From Planctomycetota bacterium (GTDB lineage Bacteria; Planctomycetota; Phycisphaerae; Sedimentisphaerales; Anaerobacaceae): DNA of 14,269 nt. Where the stretch lies: positions 1 to 14,269 of the forward strand of contig JADFHU010000050.1 of NCBI GenBank assembly GCA_022567055.1. Direction: 5' to 3'. Positions 6,584-13,867 of the stretch are shown in pieces. The notes below the pieces were generated by a model that worked only from the letters and a program-made list of their open reading frames with translations, was not told the DNA's origin and ran no database searches. Numbering within the stretch: the stretch's first letter is position 1; the number at the start of each line of letters is the position of its first letter. Position numbers and translations under genes: made by a program.

Positions 6584-7528
6584 TCAACCGGAGACTTCGA
6601 CCATCTCCGCATAGAACTCCGCGTACTTGTCTCGGTCTTCGCCTGCGCGACGTTCGATGGCAAAGCGTGGGTGCTCGTTGAGCATGCCGGTGATCAGGTA
6701 GGGCACCATGTAGCCCCATTCTATTTCATTCCTCAGGGGGATCAGGTGATCCTGAATGACCCTCAGGATGGGTGTGAGGTTGAACTTCGGGTTTTTGAGG
6801 AAGCCCAGGAGCAGTTCCAGGCAGCAGTTGCCGGCGCCCCGACCGATGCCGTAAAGGGAACCGTCCAGGAAGTTGGCCCCGTGTATGACCGCCTCCACGG
6901 TGTTGCCGAAGGCCAACTGTTGGTTGTTGTGGCAGTGGATCCCGATCTCCTTGCCGGGAAGATACTGCTGGTAGAGTTTGACGTAGTGTTCAATCTGCTC
7001 GCAGTAGAGGGCGCCGAAGCTATCGACGACATAGACCGATTGGGTCGGACACTTGTCGAGCTGCTTGAGCGCTTCAGTCAGATCCACGTCGTTCTCCTTG
7101 GACACGGCCATTAAGTTGACGGTGGTCTCGTACCCCAGGTCATGCATCCGGTGGACCAGATCGATCGCCTTGTCCACGTCTTTGACATAGGACGCCACAC
7201 GGATCATGTCGATCGGGCTCTCATCTGCGGGCCTGAATTGCTGCTCCTTGACCCGATGGGCATCCACCATGATGCAGATCTTTACATTCGATTCGATGCC
7301 GTCGATGATCTCCGAGATCTTATCATCCTCACAGTACTTCCATGCCCCAAAATTTTCGGGCGGACAGAGGTCCCTGCTGCTGCGGTAGCCAAACTCCATA
7401 TAGTCGACGTTGGCGATCGAGACGGCCTCATAGACCGCACGAACAAATTCGTCACTGAATCGGTGGTCGTTGATCAGCCCGCCATCTCTGACGGTGCAAT
7501 CCAAGACCTTGATTTCTTCTCTGTACAT
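6584..7528 (-). CDS. HMGL-like aldolase-domain protein of unknown function (DRE-TIM metallolyase superfamily)
   Basis: The 314-residue TIM-barrel protein begins MYREEIKVLDCTVRDGGLIN, carrying the superfamily's D-x-T-x-R-D-G signature (Asp10, Arg14, Asp15). The metal-binding HxH is His198-Cys-His200 in IGIHCHNNQQLAFGNT, followed by YGIGRGAGNCCLELLLGFL (226-244). These residues suggest a divalent-metal lyase or aldolase acting on a 2-keto acid. It resembles 4-hydroxy-2-oxovalerate aldolase and HMG-CoA lyase folds, but there is no neighbouring acetaldehyde dehydrogenase, and the C-terminus (EWGYMVPYLITGMLNEHPR) differs from DmpG. From memory, close homologues occur widely in bacteria without a known substrate. 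AAGGAA at 7537-7542, eight bases before the ATG, fixes the start. It lies 48 nt after aroB and before the cyclotransferase gene. Substrate unknown. Confidence 0.85.
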   Translation of the reverse strand: MYREEIKVLDCTVRDGGLINDHRFSDEFVRAVYEAVSIANVDYMEFGYRSSRDLCPPENFGAWKYCEDDKISEIIDGIESNVKICIMVDAHRVKEQQFRPADESPIDMIRVASYVKDVDKAIDLVHRMHDLGYETTVNLMAVSKENDVDLTEALKQLDKCPTQSVYVVDSFGALYCEQIEHYVKLYQQYLPGKEIGIHCHNNQQLAFGNTVEAVIHGANFLDGSLYGIGRGAGNCCLELLLGFLKNPKFNLTPILRVIQDHLIPLRNEIEWGYMVPYLITGMLNEHPRFAIERRAGEDRDKYAEFYAEMVEVSG

Positions 7529-7576
7529 CTGTATTGTTCCTTACACGACCTCTCAACGGCGTTCCCTAGCGGAGCC

Positions 7577-8680
7577 CTATCCGTATAGACGTGCCAAAAC
7601 CGTCTCGATGGTTGCTTTGCCAACATCCACGGCGTACTCCTTGCCCTGCTTGTGGATTTGACCAAAGTTATCAATCAACACAAATCTTGGCCACCTGTCA
7701 ACAGCTTTCTTGTCTCGTCGGATCAGATCGATCAAGCGGTCCGGGCGAATACCACGGGGGAGGGTCACGGGAACGCCTATTCTTTTTAAGAGGCCGCGCA
7801 CTCTGTCCAGCCGCTCTGAATCGCCAAATCCCAGTTCCACCTCGATGAGTCCCGCGCCCACGAGGCCGATGGCGATGGCCTCGCCGTGTAGCAACTCGAA
7901 CTCACTGGCCGTCTCGACGGCGTGCCCGATCGTATGTCCGTAGTTGAGAATGCGGCGCATGTTTCGTTCCGTTGGGTCCACTTGGACCACATGCCCCTTG
8001 ATGCGACAGTTTTTTAGAGCGACTTCCGCCAGCACGTCATGCTCGCGCCGCAGGATGGCATCCAGATGGCTCTCCAGATAGGCGAAATAGTCGGCATCGG
8101 CAATCATGGCATGCTTGACGGATTCGATCAGGCCGGCTCGGTAATCCCGGTCACTGACCGTCTCCAAGGTCTGCACATCGATATAGACGGCCGCCGGGTG
8201 CCAGAAGGCGCCGAAGGCATTCTTGCTGAGACTGGAATCGACGCCGGTCTTGCCCCCGAGTGCGGAATCTGCCTGTGCCAGAAGGGTGGTGGGTACCTGG
8301 ACGACGGGGACACCCCGCTTGAAAAGCGCCGCGGCGAAGCCGGCGATATCACCGACGGTCCCTCCGCCCAGGGCAATGACCACGCTGTCACGACCCAGGA
8401 AAGCGGCCTCCATGGACTCGAGGATGGCAGTCACCGTCTGCATGGTCTTGGAGATCTCTCCCGCTGGGGTGATCACGAAGTGGTCTACATTCCTGCCGCC
8501 CCGCAGGCGTGACAGTTGCCCCGCCTCCACCAGACCCTTGTCCGTCACAATAAACGGCTGTGCGTTGGGAAACTGTGCGCTCACGCGATCGAGCAGGGAC
8601 GTTAGCAGGTCACTGCCAATGTGAATGGTGTAGCCGCCTGGGTCGAGCGCGGGGACCGCGATGTGGTGTTTCGAAGTCAT
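7577..8680 (-). CDS. aroB: 3-dehydroquinate synthase
   Basis: AroB converts DAHP to 3-dehydroquinate, using bound NAD+ and a divalent metal, at the second step of the cytosolic shikimate pathway. The 367-residue product has TPAGEISK (71-78), GGGTVGDIAGFAAA (105-118), VPTTLLAQADSALGGKTGVD (129-148), LSKNAFGAFWHP and YRAGLIESVKHAMI. The metal ligands appear as Glu186, His249 in NYGHTIGHAVE and His265 in LHGEAIAIGL. KKAVDRWPRFVL closes the active site. This pattern favours dehydroquinate synthase over the cyclitol-forming relatives. The ATG at 8680 lies four bases after the gcvPB stop, with AAAGGG directly abutting it; translation is probably coupled to gcvPB. Upstream in-frame ATG, GTG and TTG codons inside gcvPB would add up to 17 non-homologous residues. 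ESVKHAMI replaces the commoner EVIKYGLI. Confidence 0.94.
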   Translation of the reverse strand: MTSKHHIAVPALDPGGYTIHIGSDLLTSLLDRVSAQFPNAQPFIVTDKGLVEAGQLSRLRGGRNVDHFVITPAGEISKTMQTVTAILESMEAAFLGRDSVVIALGGGTVGDIAGFAAALFKRGVPVVQVPTTLLAQADSALGGKTGVDSSLSKNAFGAFWHPAAVYIDVQTLETVSDRDYRAGLIESVKHAMIADADYFAYLESHLDAILRREHDVLAEVALKNCRIKGHVVQVDPTERNMRRILNYGHTIGHAVETASEFELLHGEAIAIGLVGAGLIEVELGFGDSERLDRVRGLLKRIGVPVTLPRGIRPDRLIDLIRRDKKAVDRWPRFVLIDNFGQIHKQGKEYAVDVGKATIETVLARLYG

Positions 8681-8684
8681 CCCT

Positions 8685-10136
8685 TTAGGCGATACTGGCA
8701 ATGTCGAGGACACGGGCGGCCATCGTCTCATTGGGACGGGACACGGACGTGGTCACGGGGGCGTCTCTGATCTGCTGAGGGTCACTCAGGGCCAGTTCCG
8801 CGATTTCGATCATCGCCGCGATGAAGCGATCGAGTGTCTCTTTGCTCTCGGTCTCGGTGGGTTCTATCATGAGGGCTTCGCGGACGATGGAGGGAAAGTA
8901 AATGGTAGGGGGGTGGAATCCTCGATCGATCAGACTCTTGGCGATGTTGAGCGCGTGCACGTCGTTGTCCAGCATGGCCTGCGTCGGGCTGAACACACAT
9001 TCATGTTTGCAGACTCCGTCAAAGGCCAAGTCGTAGTGGTCCTTGAGTTTTTCCTTCAGGTAGTTGGCATTGAGAACCGCATTTTGGGAGACCCGTTTGA
9101 GTCCTTCTTTACCGAGCATGAGGATGTAGACGTAGGCGCGCAGCACGATGCCGAAATTACCGTAGAAGGGCGCGACGTAGCCGATGGAACGGGGCCGATC
9201 GTATTCCAGGGCATAGGTGCCATCGTCTCGCTTGACCACCACGGAGACGGGCAAAAAATCGACCAGATCGGCCCTGACGCCCACCGGGCCGGCGCCGGGG
9301 CCACCGCCCCCGTGAGGTGTGGAGAAGGTCTTGTGCAGGTTGATGTGAATGATGTCGAAGCCAAAATCGCCCGGTCGGGCCTGACCCACGATGGCGTTGA
9401 GATTGGCGCCATCATAGTAGGCCAGGCCATCCACACCGTGAATCAGTTCACAGATCTCCGCGATGTGAGGATTAAAGAGGCCGAGTGTGTTGGGACAGGT
9501 CAGCATGAGGCCGGCGACCTCGGCATTCAGATGCCGCTTGACTTCCTCCGGTTCCAAGATGCCCTGCTTGCCGGTCGGCACACTGATCACCTCATAGCCG
9601 GCTATGGCCGCACTGCTGGGATTGGTGCCGTGAGCGCTGTCCGGCGCCAGGATGTACTTCTTCTTCGTGCCTTTGCTGCGGTGGTAGGCCGCCATGATCA
9701 TGAGCCCGGTGAGTTCGCCATGGGCGCCGGCCATTGGCTGCATCGTAAACGCATCCATGCCGGCGATCTCACGCAAGAACCGATCCATCTCGTAGAGGAT
9801 CCGCAGCGCCCCTTGAGTCAACATGCCCCCCATGCGCAGTTGGGGCAAGAGTGGGTGCAGGTGTGCGAAACCGGGATAGGACGCGATCCGCTCGTTGACT
9901 TTGGGGTTGTACTTCATGGTGCAGGACCCCAGCGGGTAGAAATTGGTGTCCACGCCGAAGTTCCGTCGAGAGAGTTCGGTGAAGTGGCGCACCACATCCA
10001 GCTCGCTGAGTTCCGGGAGATCGGCCGGCTCTTTGCGGAGTAGCGATTCGTCGATGTTGACCGCGCTGGGGACGTCCCGGGGACCCGTTCTAAACGCCTT
10101 GCGCGAGGGCACGCTCTTTTCGAATACCAGTTTCAT
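8685..10136 (-). CDS. gcvPB: Glycine dehydrogenase (P protein) subunit 2
   Basis: This is the PLP-binding half of the split P protein, which decarboxylates glycine and passes the aminomethyl group to lipoylated GcvH. The 483-residue product has the N-terminal LSRRNFGVDTNFYPLGSCTMKYNPK block (55-79), LREIAGMDAFTMQPMAGAHGELTG (121-144), APDSAHGTNPSSAAIAG (164-180), and the PLP lysine Lys269 in INLHKTFSTPHGGGGPG. Late blocks are VFSPTQAMLDNDVHALNIAK and HPPTIYFPSIVREALMIEPTETESK. The start ATG overlaps the gcvPA stop as ATGA and has GGAG eight bases upstream, so the two subunits are translationally coupled, matching a heteromeric enzyme. The length is normal for the subunit-2 family. No defect is visible. 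Confidence 0.97.
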   Translation of the reverse strand: MKLVFEKSVPSRKAFRTGPRDVPSAVNIDESLLRKEPADLPELSELDVVRHFTELSRRNFGVDTNFYPLGSCTMKYNPKVNERIASYPGFAHLHPLLPQLRMGGMLTQGALRILYEMDRFLREIAGMDAFTMQPMAGAHGELTGLMIMAAYHRSKGTKKKYILAPDSAHGTNPSSAAIAGYEVISVPTGKQGILEPEEVKRHLNAEVAGLMLTCPNTLGLFNPHIAEICELIHGVDGLAYYDGANLNAIVGQARPGDFGFDIIHINLHKTFSTPHGGGGPGAGPVGVRADLVDFLPVSVVVKRDDGTYALEYDRPRSIGYVAPFYGNFGIVLRAYVYILMLGKEGLKRVSQNAVLNANYLKEKLKDHYDLAFDGVCKHECVFSPTQAMLDNDVHALNIAKSLIDRGFHPPTIYFPSIVREALMIEPTETESKETLDRFIAAMIEIAELALSDPQQIRDAPVTTSVSRPNETMAARVLDIASIA

Positions 10137-11464
10137 AAGACGGACTCCAAGGCCTCTGCCAGCATCCCGATCTCCTCCTTGGTTCTCTTCTCAGTCACAC
10201 ACACGAGTAGGGCGTTCTCCATGTCGTCGTAGTAGCGGCTGAGCGGGAATCCCGCGGCAAAGCCCTTGGCGATGAGTTGCCCCACGACATCGCCCGCCTC
10301 GCAGGGCAGATCGAGAACGAATTCGTTGAAAAACCTTTTGTCCCGGAAGTGTGGTTTGACCCCCGGTATGGCGATGAGACGTTCGTAGGCGTAGTGGGCC
10401 TTGTCGACACATAGCTGGGCGACCTCGGGTAAGCCCTGTTTGCCCAGCAGGCTCAAATAGGCGTGGGCCGTCAGGGCACAGAGTGCCTGGTTGGTGCAGA
10501 TGTTGGAGGTCGCCTTGTCACGCCGAATGTGTTGTTCACGGGCCTGTAAGGTCAGGACGAAGGCCCGTTGTCCGTGTTTGTCGAGGGTCTGGCCCACGAC
10601 TCGCCCCGGCATCTTCCTGACCAATTTCTTGGTCGCACCCATGAAGCCCAGGTAGGGGCCGCCGAAGGACATGGGGATGCCCAGTGACTGTCCCTCCCCG
10701 GTCACAATGTCGGCGCCCATCTCACGGGGAGTTTTGAGAATGCCCAGGGCGATGGGATAGCAGGACATAATCAGTAAGGCTCCCCTGCTGTGGGCCATCT
10801 CTGCGAGGTCGGTGAAGTCATCGATGCAACCGAAGAAGTTGGGATTCTGAACGATGACGGCCGCCGCGTCGTCGTCAATGAGCTTTTCGTAGGCGTCGCG
10901 GTTTACCATGCCCTGTTCGCAGGACGGTTCGGCCAGCGCGATGCCGAGGTTTTCGGTATAGGAGCGAATCATCATCCGGTAGATGGGGTTCACGCTCGTG
11001 TCCATGATGACCTTGCGGCGGCGGGTCGCCGACAGGGCCATGACCATCGCCTCGTAGAGGGCCGTGCCCCCATCGTATAGGGAGGCGTTGGAGACATCCA
11101 TGCCCGTCAAGCGGCATATCGAGGACTGATATTCGTATATGGCCTGGAGGGTTCCCTGGGAGAGTTCCGGCTGATAGGGTGTGTAGGCAGAGTAGAACTC
11201 ACTGCGTGACATGAGGGCGTAGACGGCAGCCGGAATGAAATGGTCGTAAAAGCCGCCGCCCAAAAAACAGGTCAGCGAGATCATGTTCGTGCCGGCGATG
11301 TCCGCCAGCTTGTCTCGTACCTGTTGCTCGCTGAGGCCTTCCGGGAGATCGAAGTTGTCGTATCGAAGCTGGGGAGGAATGTCTGCAAAGAGATCCTCCA
11401 TGGTCATTCCCATCTCGGCGAGCATCTCGCTTCGCTGGGCGTCCGTATTGGCGATAAAGGGCAT
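10133..11464 (-). CDS. gcvPA: Glycine dehydrogenase (P protein) subunit 1
   Basis: This is the partner half of the split P protein. The 443-residue product begins MPFIANTDAQRSEMLAEMG, the typical subunit-1 N-terminus. It continues with LTCFLGGGFYDHFIPAAVYAL, FYSAYTPYQPELSQGTLQAIYEYQS, ICRLTGMDVSNASLYDGGTALYEA, and later SFGGPYLGFMGATKKLVRKMPGR and TLQAREQHIRRDKATSNICTNQAL. All are hallmarks of GcvPA. The frame stays open 32 codons upstream into gcvH, but ATG 11464, two bases after the gcvH stop, starts exactly at the family N-terminus. It overlaps gcvPB by four bases. Together GcvPA and GcvPB replace the single long GcvP of E. coli. Confidence 0.97.
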   Translation of the reverse strand: MPFIANTDAQRSEMLAEMGMTMEDLFADIPPQLRYDNFDLPEGLSEQQVRDKLADIAGTNMISLTCFLGGGFYDHFIPAAVYALMSRSEFYSAYTPYQPELSQGTLQAIYEYQSSICRLTGMDVSNASLYDGGTALYEAMVMALSATRRRKVIMDTSVNPIYRMMIRSYTENLGIALAEPSCEQGMVNRDAYEKLIDDDAAAVIVQNPNFFGCIDDFTDLAEMAHSRGALLIMSCYPIALGILKTPREMGADIVTGEGQSLGIPMSFGGPYLGFMGATKKLVRKMPGRVVGQTLDKHGQRAFVLTLQAREQHIRRDKATSNICTNQALCALTAHAYLSLLGKQGLPEVAQLCVDKAHYAYERLIAIPGVKPHFRDKRFFNEFVLDLPCEAGDVVGQLIAKGFAAGFPLSRYYDDMENALLVCVTEKRTKEEIGMLAEALESVL

Positions 11465-11466
11465 CG

Positions 11467-11850
11467 CTAGGCCTGCTCCGCCAAAAACTGGCCATAGGCC
11501 TCGGCATTCATCAGCGTGTCGAGCTCCCGGGGATCGGCCATCTGAACCCTGCAGATCCAACCCCGCTCATAGCAACTCTCATTGATCAATTCGGGCGCGT
11601 CTTCCAGCGGGCTATTCACTTCCAACACGGTTCCGGCGATAGGGCAGTAGACGTCACTGGCCGCTTTGGAACTCTCCACCACGGCCATGGGATCGTTTTG
11701 CGCGAAACTGGCATTGGTTTCGGGCAGCTCCACGAAGGTGACATCGCCGAGCATCTCTTGGGCGTGATCCGAAATGCCGACGATCGCGCTGTCTCCCTCT
11801 ACTCTCACCCACTCGTGTTCTTTTGTATAGAGTAATTCCTCTTTCACCAT
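11467..11850 (-). CDS. gcvH: Glycine cleavage system H protein
   Basis: GcvH is the small lipoyl shuttle between P, T and L proteins. The 127-residue product starts MVKEELLYTKEHEWVRVEGD and contains VGISDHAQEMLGDVTFVELP. The lipoylation site is Lys62 in AVVESSKAASDVYCPIAGTV, followed by EVNSPLEDAPELINESCYERGWICRV, as in the family. Length is the usual 125-130. GGAG lies about 11 bases before the ATG, with a poorer GGAA nearer. It lies 33 nt after gcvT and two bases before gcvPA. The L protein (lipoamide dehydrogenase) and lipoate ligase/synthase needed to use this site are not in the window. Confidence 0.97.
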   Translation of the reverse strand: MVKEELLYTKEHEWVRVEGDSAIVGISDHAQEMLGDVTFVELPETNASFAQNDPMAVVESSKAASDVYCPIAGTVLEVNSPLEDAPELINESCYERGWICRVQMADPRELDTLMNAEAYGQFLAEQA

Positions 11851-11883
11851 GTTCCGTCTGTCTCCAAGCGTGAAGCGCCTAAA

Positions 11884-13146
11884 TCAGAATCGCGCAAAAC
11901 GCTTGACCACCAGGCCTGAGAGATCGGATTCCACCGTTTGACCCCTCTCGACGCGTTCGAGGCGCCCCTTGCTCGCCTGGCCCGGATGTCTTGCCAGGTA
12001 ATAGATCCCTAGCGTCCCGTTCTCTTGGGCCACCTCTCGATTGACCAGGGCCAGGGCGATCTGCCGGTCACCGGTCGCCGCACTGCTCAAGACCCAGCCG
12101 ACGCAGGTCTGCTCCTGGTTTAGAACGGCATCCCCTTGACGCACCGGACGGACGCCTCGACCGCCCGTGCAGCTTAACCGGACGACCTGAGCGGATTGCC
12201 GCTCTTGAACCTGCTGCATGGCCGCTTTACCCACGAAGAAGGGCTTGTCGAGCTTGACGGCCCATCCGTAGCCTGCCTCCAGAGGAGAGATGCCGTATTC
12301 GCCCGCCAGCTCATGGCCATAGAGTGGCAGGCCCGCCTCGATCCGCAGACTATCCCGGGCGCCGAGTCCACAGGGCAGCAAACCCAGGGGCTCGCCCTCG
12401 CTCAAGAGGAGTCTCCATATCTCAGCCGCTAGGTCGCGACTCACCAACAGCTCAAATGAACACTTGGCGCCGGTGTAGCCTGTTCGAGCGACGAGGCAGG
12501 GGATATCTCTCACCTGGGTCTCACAGAACTCGAAGGATTTGAGTGAGCGTAGTTGCCCATTGTCACCATTGACCAGTCTGGAGAGAATGTCCATGGACAT
12601 GGGGCCCTGTAGCGCGATGTCCACCTTGCTATCGGGACCCTCGAGGTTGTGCAGGTCGCGAATCTGAGGCTTGAATTCTAGCAGACGATGGTGATTGTTG
12701 GGTTCGAGGCAGTAGGCGTCCTCCAACAATCCCGAGAAATAGGCCTTGATCTTGCCTTCGTTGCCGGCGTTGATCACCAGCAGATAGAGGGTATCGGCCC
12801 GGCGATACACGATGATGTCATCGAGCACCCCTCCATCGGCATCCAGGATGTAGGAGTACTGCGCCTTGCCCGTCGTCAGCGTGCTCGCGTCGTTGGTGGT
12901 GACCGTCTGCAGAAAGCCCAGGGCCTCCGGCCCGGAGATCTCCAAGACCCCCATATGTGTACAGTCAAAGAGGCCTGCCTTTTCGCGGACGGCCCGATGC
13001 TCCGCCTTTATAGAGGAAAACCAGAGAGGCATGAGGTAGCCCGCAAAGGGGGCCAGGCGTGCGGCCGCGACGCGCTTGAGGTGTTCCGACTGCAACACAC
13101 TGCCGACAGCGCTGCGTTCTTCTGTCATGAAATCGAATGCCTGCAT
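11884..13146 (-). CDS. gcvT: Aminomethyltransferase (glycine cleavage T protein)
   Basis: GcvT transfers the methylene group from aminomethyl-lipoyl-GcvH to tetrahydrofolate and releases ammonia. Visible blocks are FAGYLMPLWFSSIKAEHRAVREKAGLFDCTHMG (34-66), LDADGGVLDDIIVYRR with the catalytic aspartate at 109 or 110, YLLVINAGNEGK, ARTGYTGA (220-227), LGARDSLRIEAGLPLYGHEL (261-280) and ISPLEAGYGWAV. At 420 residues it is longer than the usual 360-380. Extra sequence appears around 145-172 (LEPNNHHRLLEFKPQIRDLHNLEG) and at the C-terminus, and the segment after GYTG reads AKCSFELL rather than the common E-x-G-[YF]-E-I. ATG 13146 and ATG 13128 are both possible starts. It is the first gene of the operon, about 40 nt below a strong promoter. 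Function is probably retained because the key residues are present. Confidence 0.93.
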   Translation of the reverse strand: MQAFDFMTEERSAVGSVLQSEHLKRVAAARLAPFAGYLMPLWFSSIKAEHRAVREKAGLFDCTHMGVLEISGPEALGFLQTVTTNDASTLTTGKAQYSYILDADGGVLDDIIVYRRADTLYLLVINAGNEGKIKAYFSGLLEDAYCLEPNNHHRLLEFKPQIRDLHNLEGPDSKVDIALQGPMSMDILSRLVNGDNGQLRSLKSFEFCETQVRDIPCLVARTGYTGAKCSFELLVSRDLAAEIWRLLLSEGEPLGLLPCGLGARDSLRIEAGLPLYGHELAGEYGISPLEAGYGWAVKLDKPFFVGKAAMQQVQERQSAQVVRLSCTGGRGVRPVRQGDAVLNQEQTCVGWVLSSAATGDRQIALALVNREVAQENGTLGIYYLARHPGQASKGRLERVERGQTVESDLSGLVVKRFARF

Positions 13147-13192
13147 CCGGCCTACGGCCTCTCATGGTAAGCGAGTTCTGTGTAAGCCACCG

Positions 13193-13220
13193 ATCATAAG
13201 ACAAAACAGGGGGTCGTCAA
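13193..13220 (-). promoter_or_regulatory. Promoter of the gcv operon
   Basis: On the minus strand TTGACG (13215-13220) and TATGAT (13193-13198), each five of six consensus bases, are 16 nt apart. The predicted start is near 13186, leaving a leader of about 40 nt before gcvT. The leader has GAGAGG and a small GGCC-GTA-GGCC hairpin next to the start but is too short for a glycine riboswitch. Confidence 0.75.
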
Positions 13221-13246
13221 GCGCCACTGGGGGATATCGGGAAAAA

Positions 13247-13350
13247 CAGTAATCAGTGATCAGTAATCGGTAGTCAGTCCTGGCCCAAATCGATCGCTGA
13301 GGACTGAGCGGATCGAAGACCGGGGACCGATCACTGATCACTGATTACTG
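13247..13350. repeat. Near-perfect 25-bp inverted repeat between gcvT and arfB
   Basis: Arms 13247-13271 and 13326-13350 are complementary at 24 of 25 positions; the left arm begins CAGTAATCAGTGATCAGT. The 54-nt interior has a second pair, AGTCCT near 13276-13281 with AGGACT near 13300-13305, so the whole could fold as a long hairpin. It lies upstream of the divergent gcvT and arfB promoters without overlapping the gcv promoter. A degenerate relative is at 1345-1406 and a shared 11-mer is at 2891-2901. It has no coding capacity. Confidence 0.85.
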
Positions 13351-13360
13351 ACTTCACAGG

Positions 13361-13390
13361 GCGACAAGACCCTTGACCTTCGTCTATAAT
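13361..13390 (+). promoter_or_regulatory. Possible arfB promoter
   Basis: A perfect -10 TATAAT lies at 13385-13390, about 43 nt before the arfB start. The best -35 at a permitted distance is GCGACA (13361-13366; four of six bases, 18-nt spacer). The better-looking TTGACC at 13373 is only six bases away and cannot serve as its -35. Confidence 0.45.
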
Positions 13391-13432
13391 AGGGCCGTGT
13401 CCACAATGCCTTCCGTCTGAGAGTCCGTTTGT

Positions 13433-13840
13433 ATGATTGAAATAAACGAAGAAGATCTTCGCTATGCGGCTTCCCGCAGCAGCGGTCCCGGGGGGCAGCA
13501 CGTGAACAAGGTGAACACCCGCATCATGCTCTGGTTTGACCTGGAGAGGAGCACTCAGTTTTCTGCATCCCAGAAGGCGCGTTTACGGGAAAAACTGTCA
13601 ACGCGATTGGACAAGCTAGGCAGACTGCGGGTTGCTTCACAGCGTCACCGTACCCAGCGCGCCAACCGCCAGGCCGCCTTGGCCCGCTTGCAGGTCTTGT
13701 TGGAGGAGGCTCTAAAGAAGCCTACCGTGCGTATCAGAACACGCGTCCCCGGATCTGTGGTCAGGAAGAGGCTAGAGGATAAGCGGCAGCGCAGCGTCGT
13801 CAAGCGGCAGCGTGCGTATCGCCCCGGGGAGGAGGAGTAG
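13433..13840 (+). CDS. arfB: Alternative ribosome-rescue factor B (GGQ peptidyl-tRNA hydrolase)
   Basis: ArfB (YaeJ) hydrolyses peptidyl-tRNA on ribosomes stalled at mRNA ends without a stop codon. The 135-residue product has the release-factor catalytic motif GGQ at 20-22 within SRSSGPGGQHVNKVNTRIML. It lacks the codon-recognition domains of RF1/RF2. A basic C-terminal tail (RKRLEDKRQRSVVKRQRAYR), which in ArfB reaches into the empty mRNA channel, is present, and length is close to E. coli ArfB (140). ATG 13433 starts just before the family's INEEDLRYAASRSSGPGG; its Shine-Dalgarno (GAGAG) is weak. It stands alone on the plus strand, convergent with the next gene. The tail ends in an acidic GEEE, a minor oddity. 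Confidence 0.94.
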   Translation: MIEINEEDLRYAASRSSGPGGQHVNKVNTRIMLWFDLERSTQFSASQKARLREKLSTRLDKLGRLRVASQRHRTQRANRQAALARLQVLLEEALKKPTVRIRTRVPGSVVRKRLEDKRQRSVVKRQRAYRPGEEE

Positions 13841-13845
13841 CCCCC

Positions 13846-13863
13846 GTCAAAGTGTTCTTTGAC
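13846..13863. terminator. Small hairpin between convergent arfB and the next gene
   Basis: GTCAAAG (13846-13852), loop TGTT, CTTTGAC (13857-13863) form a perfect 7-bp stem in the 27-nt gap between two convergent stop codons. There is no flanking T-run and the stem is A/T-rich, so it would be a weak bidirectional terminator at best. Confidence 0.3.
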
Positions 13864-13867
13864 ATCC

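Noticed and set aside
6584..7528. 4-hydroxy-2-oxovalerate aldolase (DmpG/MhpE) of aromatic meta-cleavage
   Set aside because: No acetaldehyde dehydrogenase or meta-cleavage genes are nearby and the C-terminal region differs from DmpG; only the superfamily fold is supported.
7577..8680. AroB as a cyclitol synthase (2-epi-5-epi-valiolone or 2-deoxy-scyllo-inosose synthase) in a natural-product cluster
   Set aside because: The GHTIGHAVE and HGEAIAIG metal-site motifs and the LSKN and DKK segments fit 3-dehydroquinate synthase, and no aminotransferase, glycosyltransferase or other cluster genes are present.
8661..10043. Open frame of 460 codons on the plus strand, antisense to gcvPB
   Set aside because: It lies entirely opposite gcvPB and the aroB start, whose proteins match their families over full length. 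Its translation shows no family motif and is explained by the codon bias of the opposite strand.
13147..13192. Glycine riboswitch upstream of gcvT
   Set aside because: The promoter leaves a leader of only about 40 nt, too short for a glycine aptamer, and no aptamer-like pairing is visible beyond a 4-bp hairpin.
13247..13350. CRISPR repeats
   Set aside because: The repeats are inverted arms of a single palindrome, without regular direct repeats, spacers or cas genes.
13373..13390. TTGACC plus TATAAT as the arfB promoter
   Set aside because: The two hexamers are only six bases apart, far below the 16-18 nt needed for sigma70 recognition.
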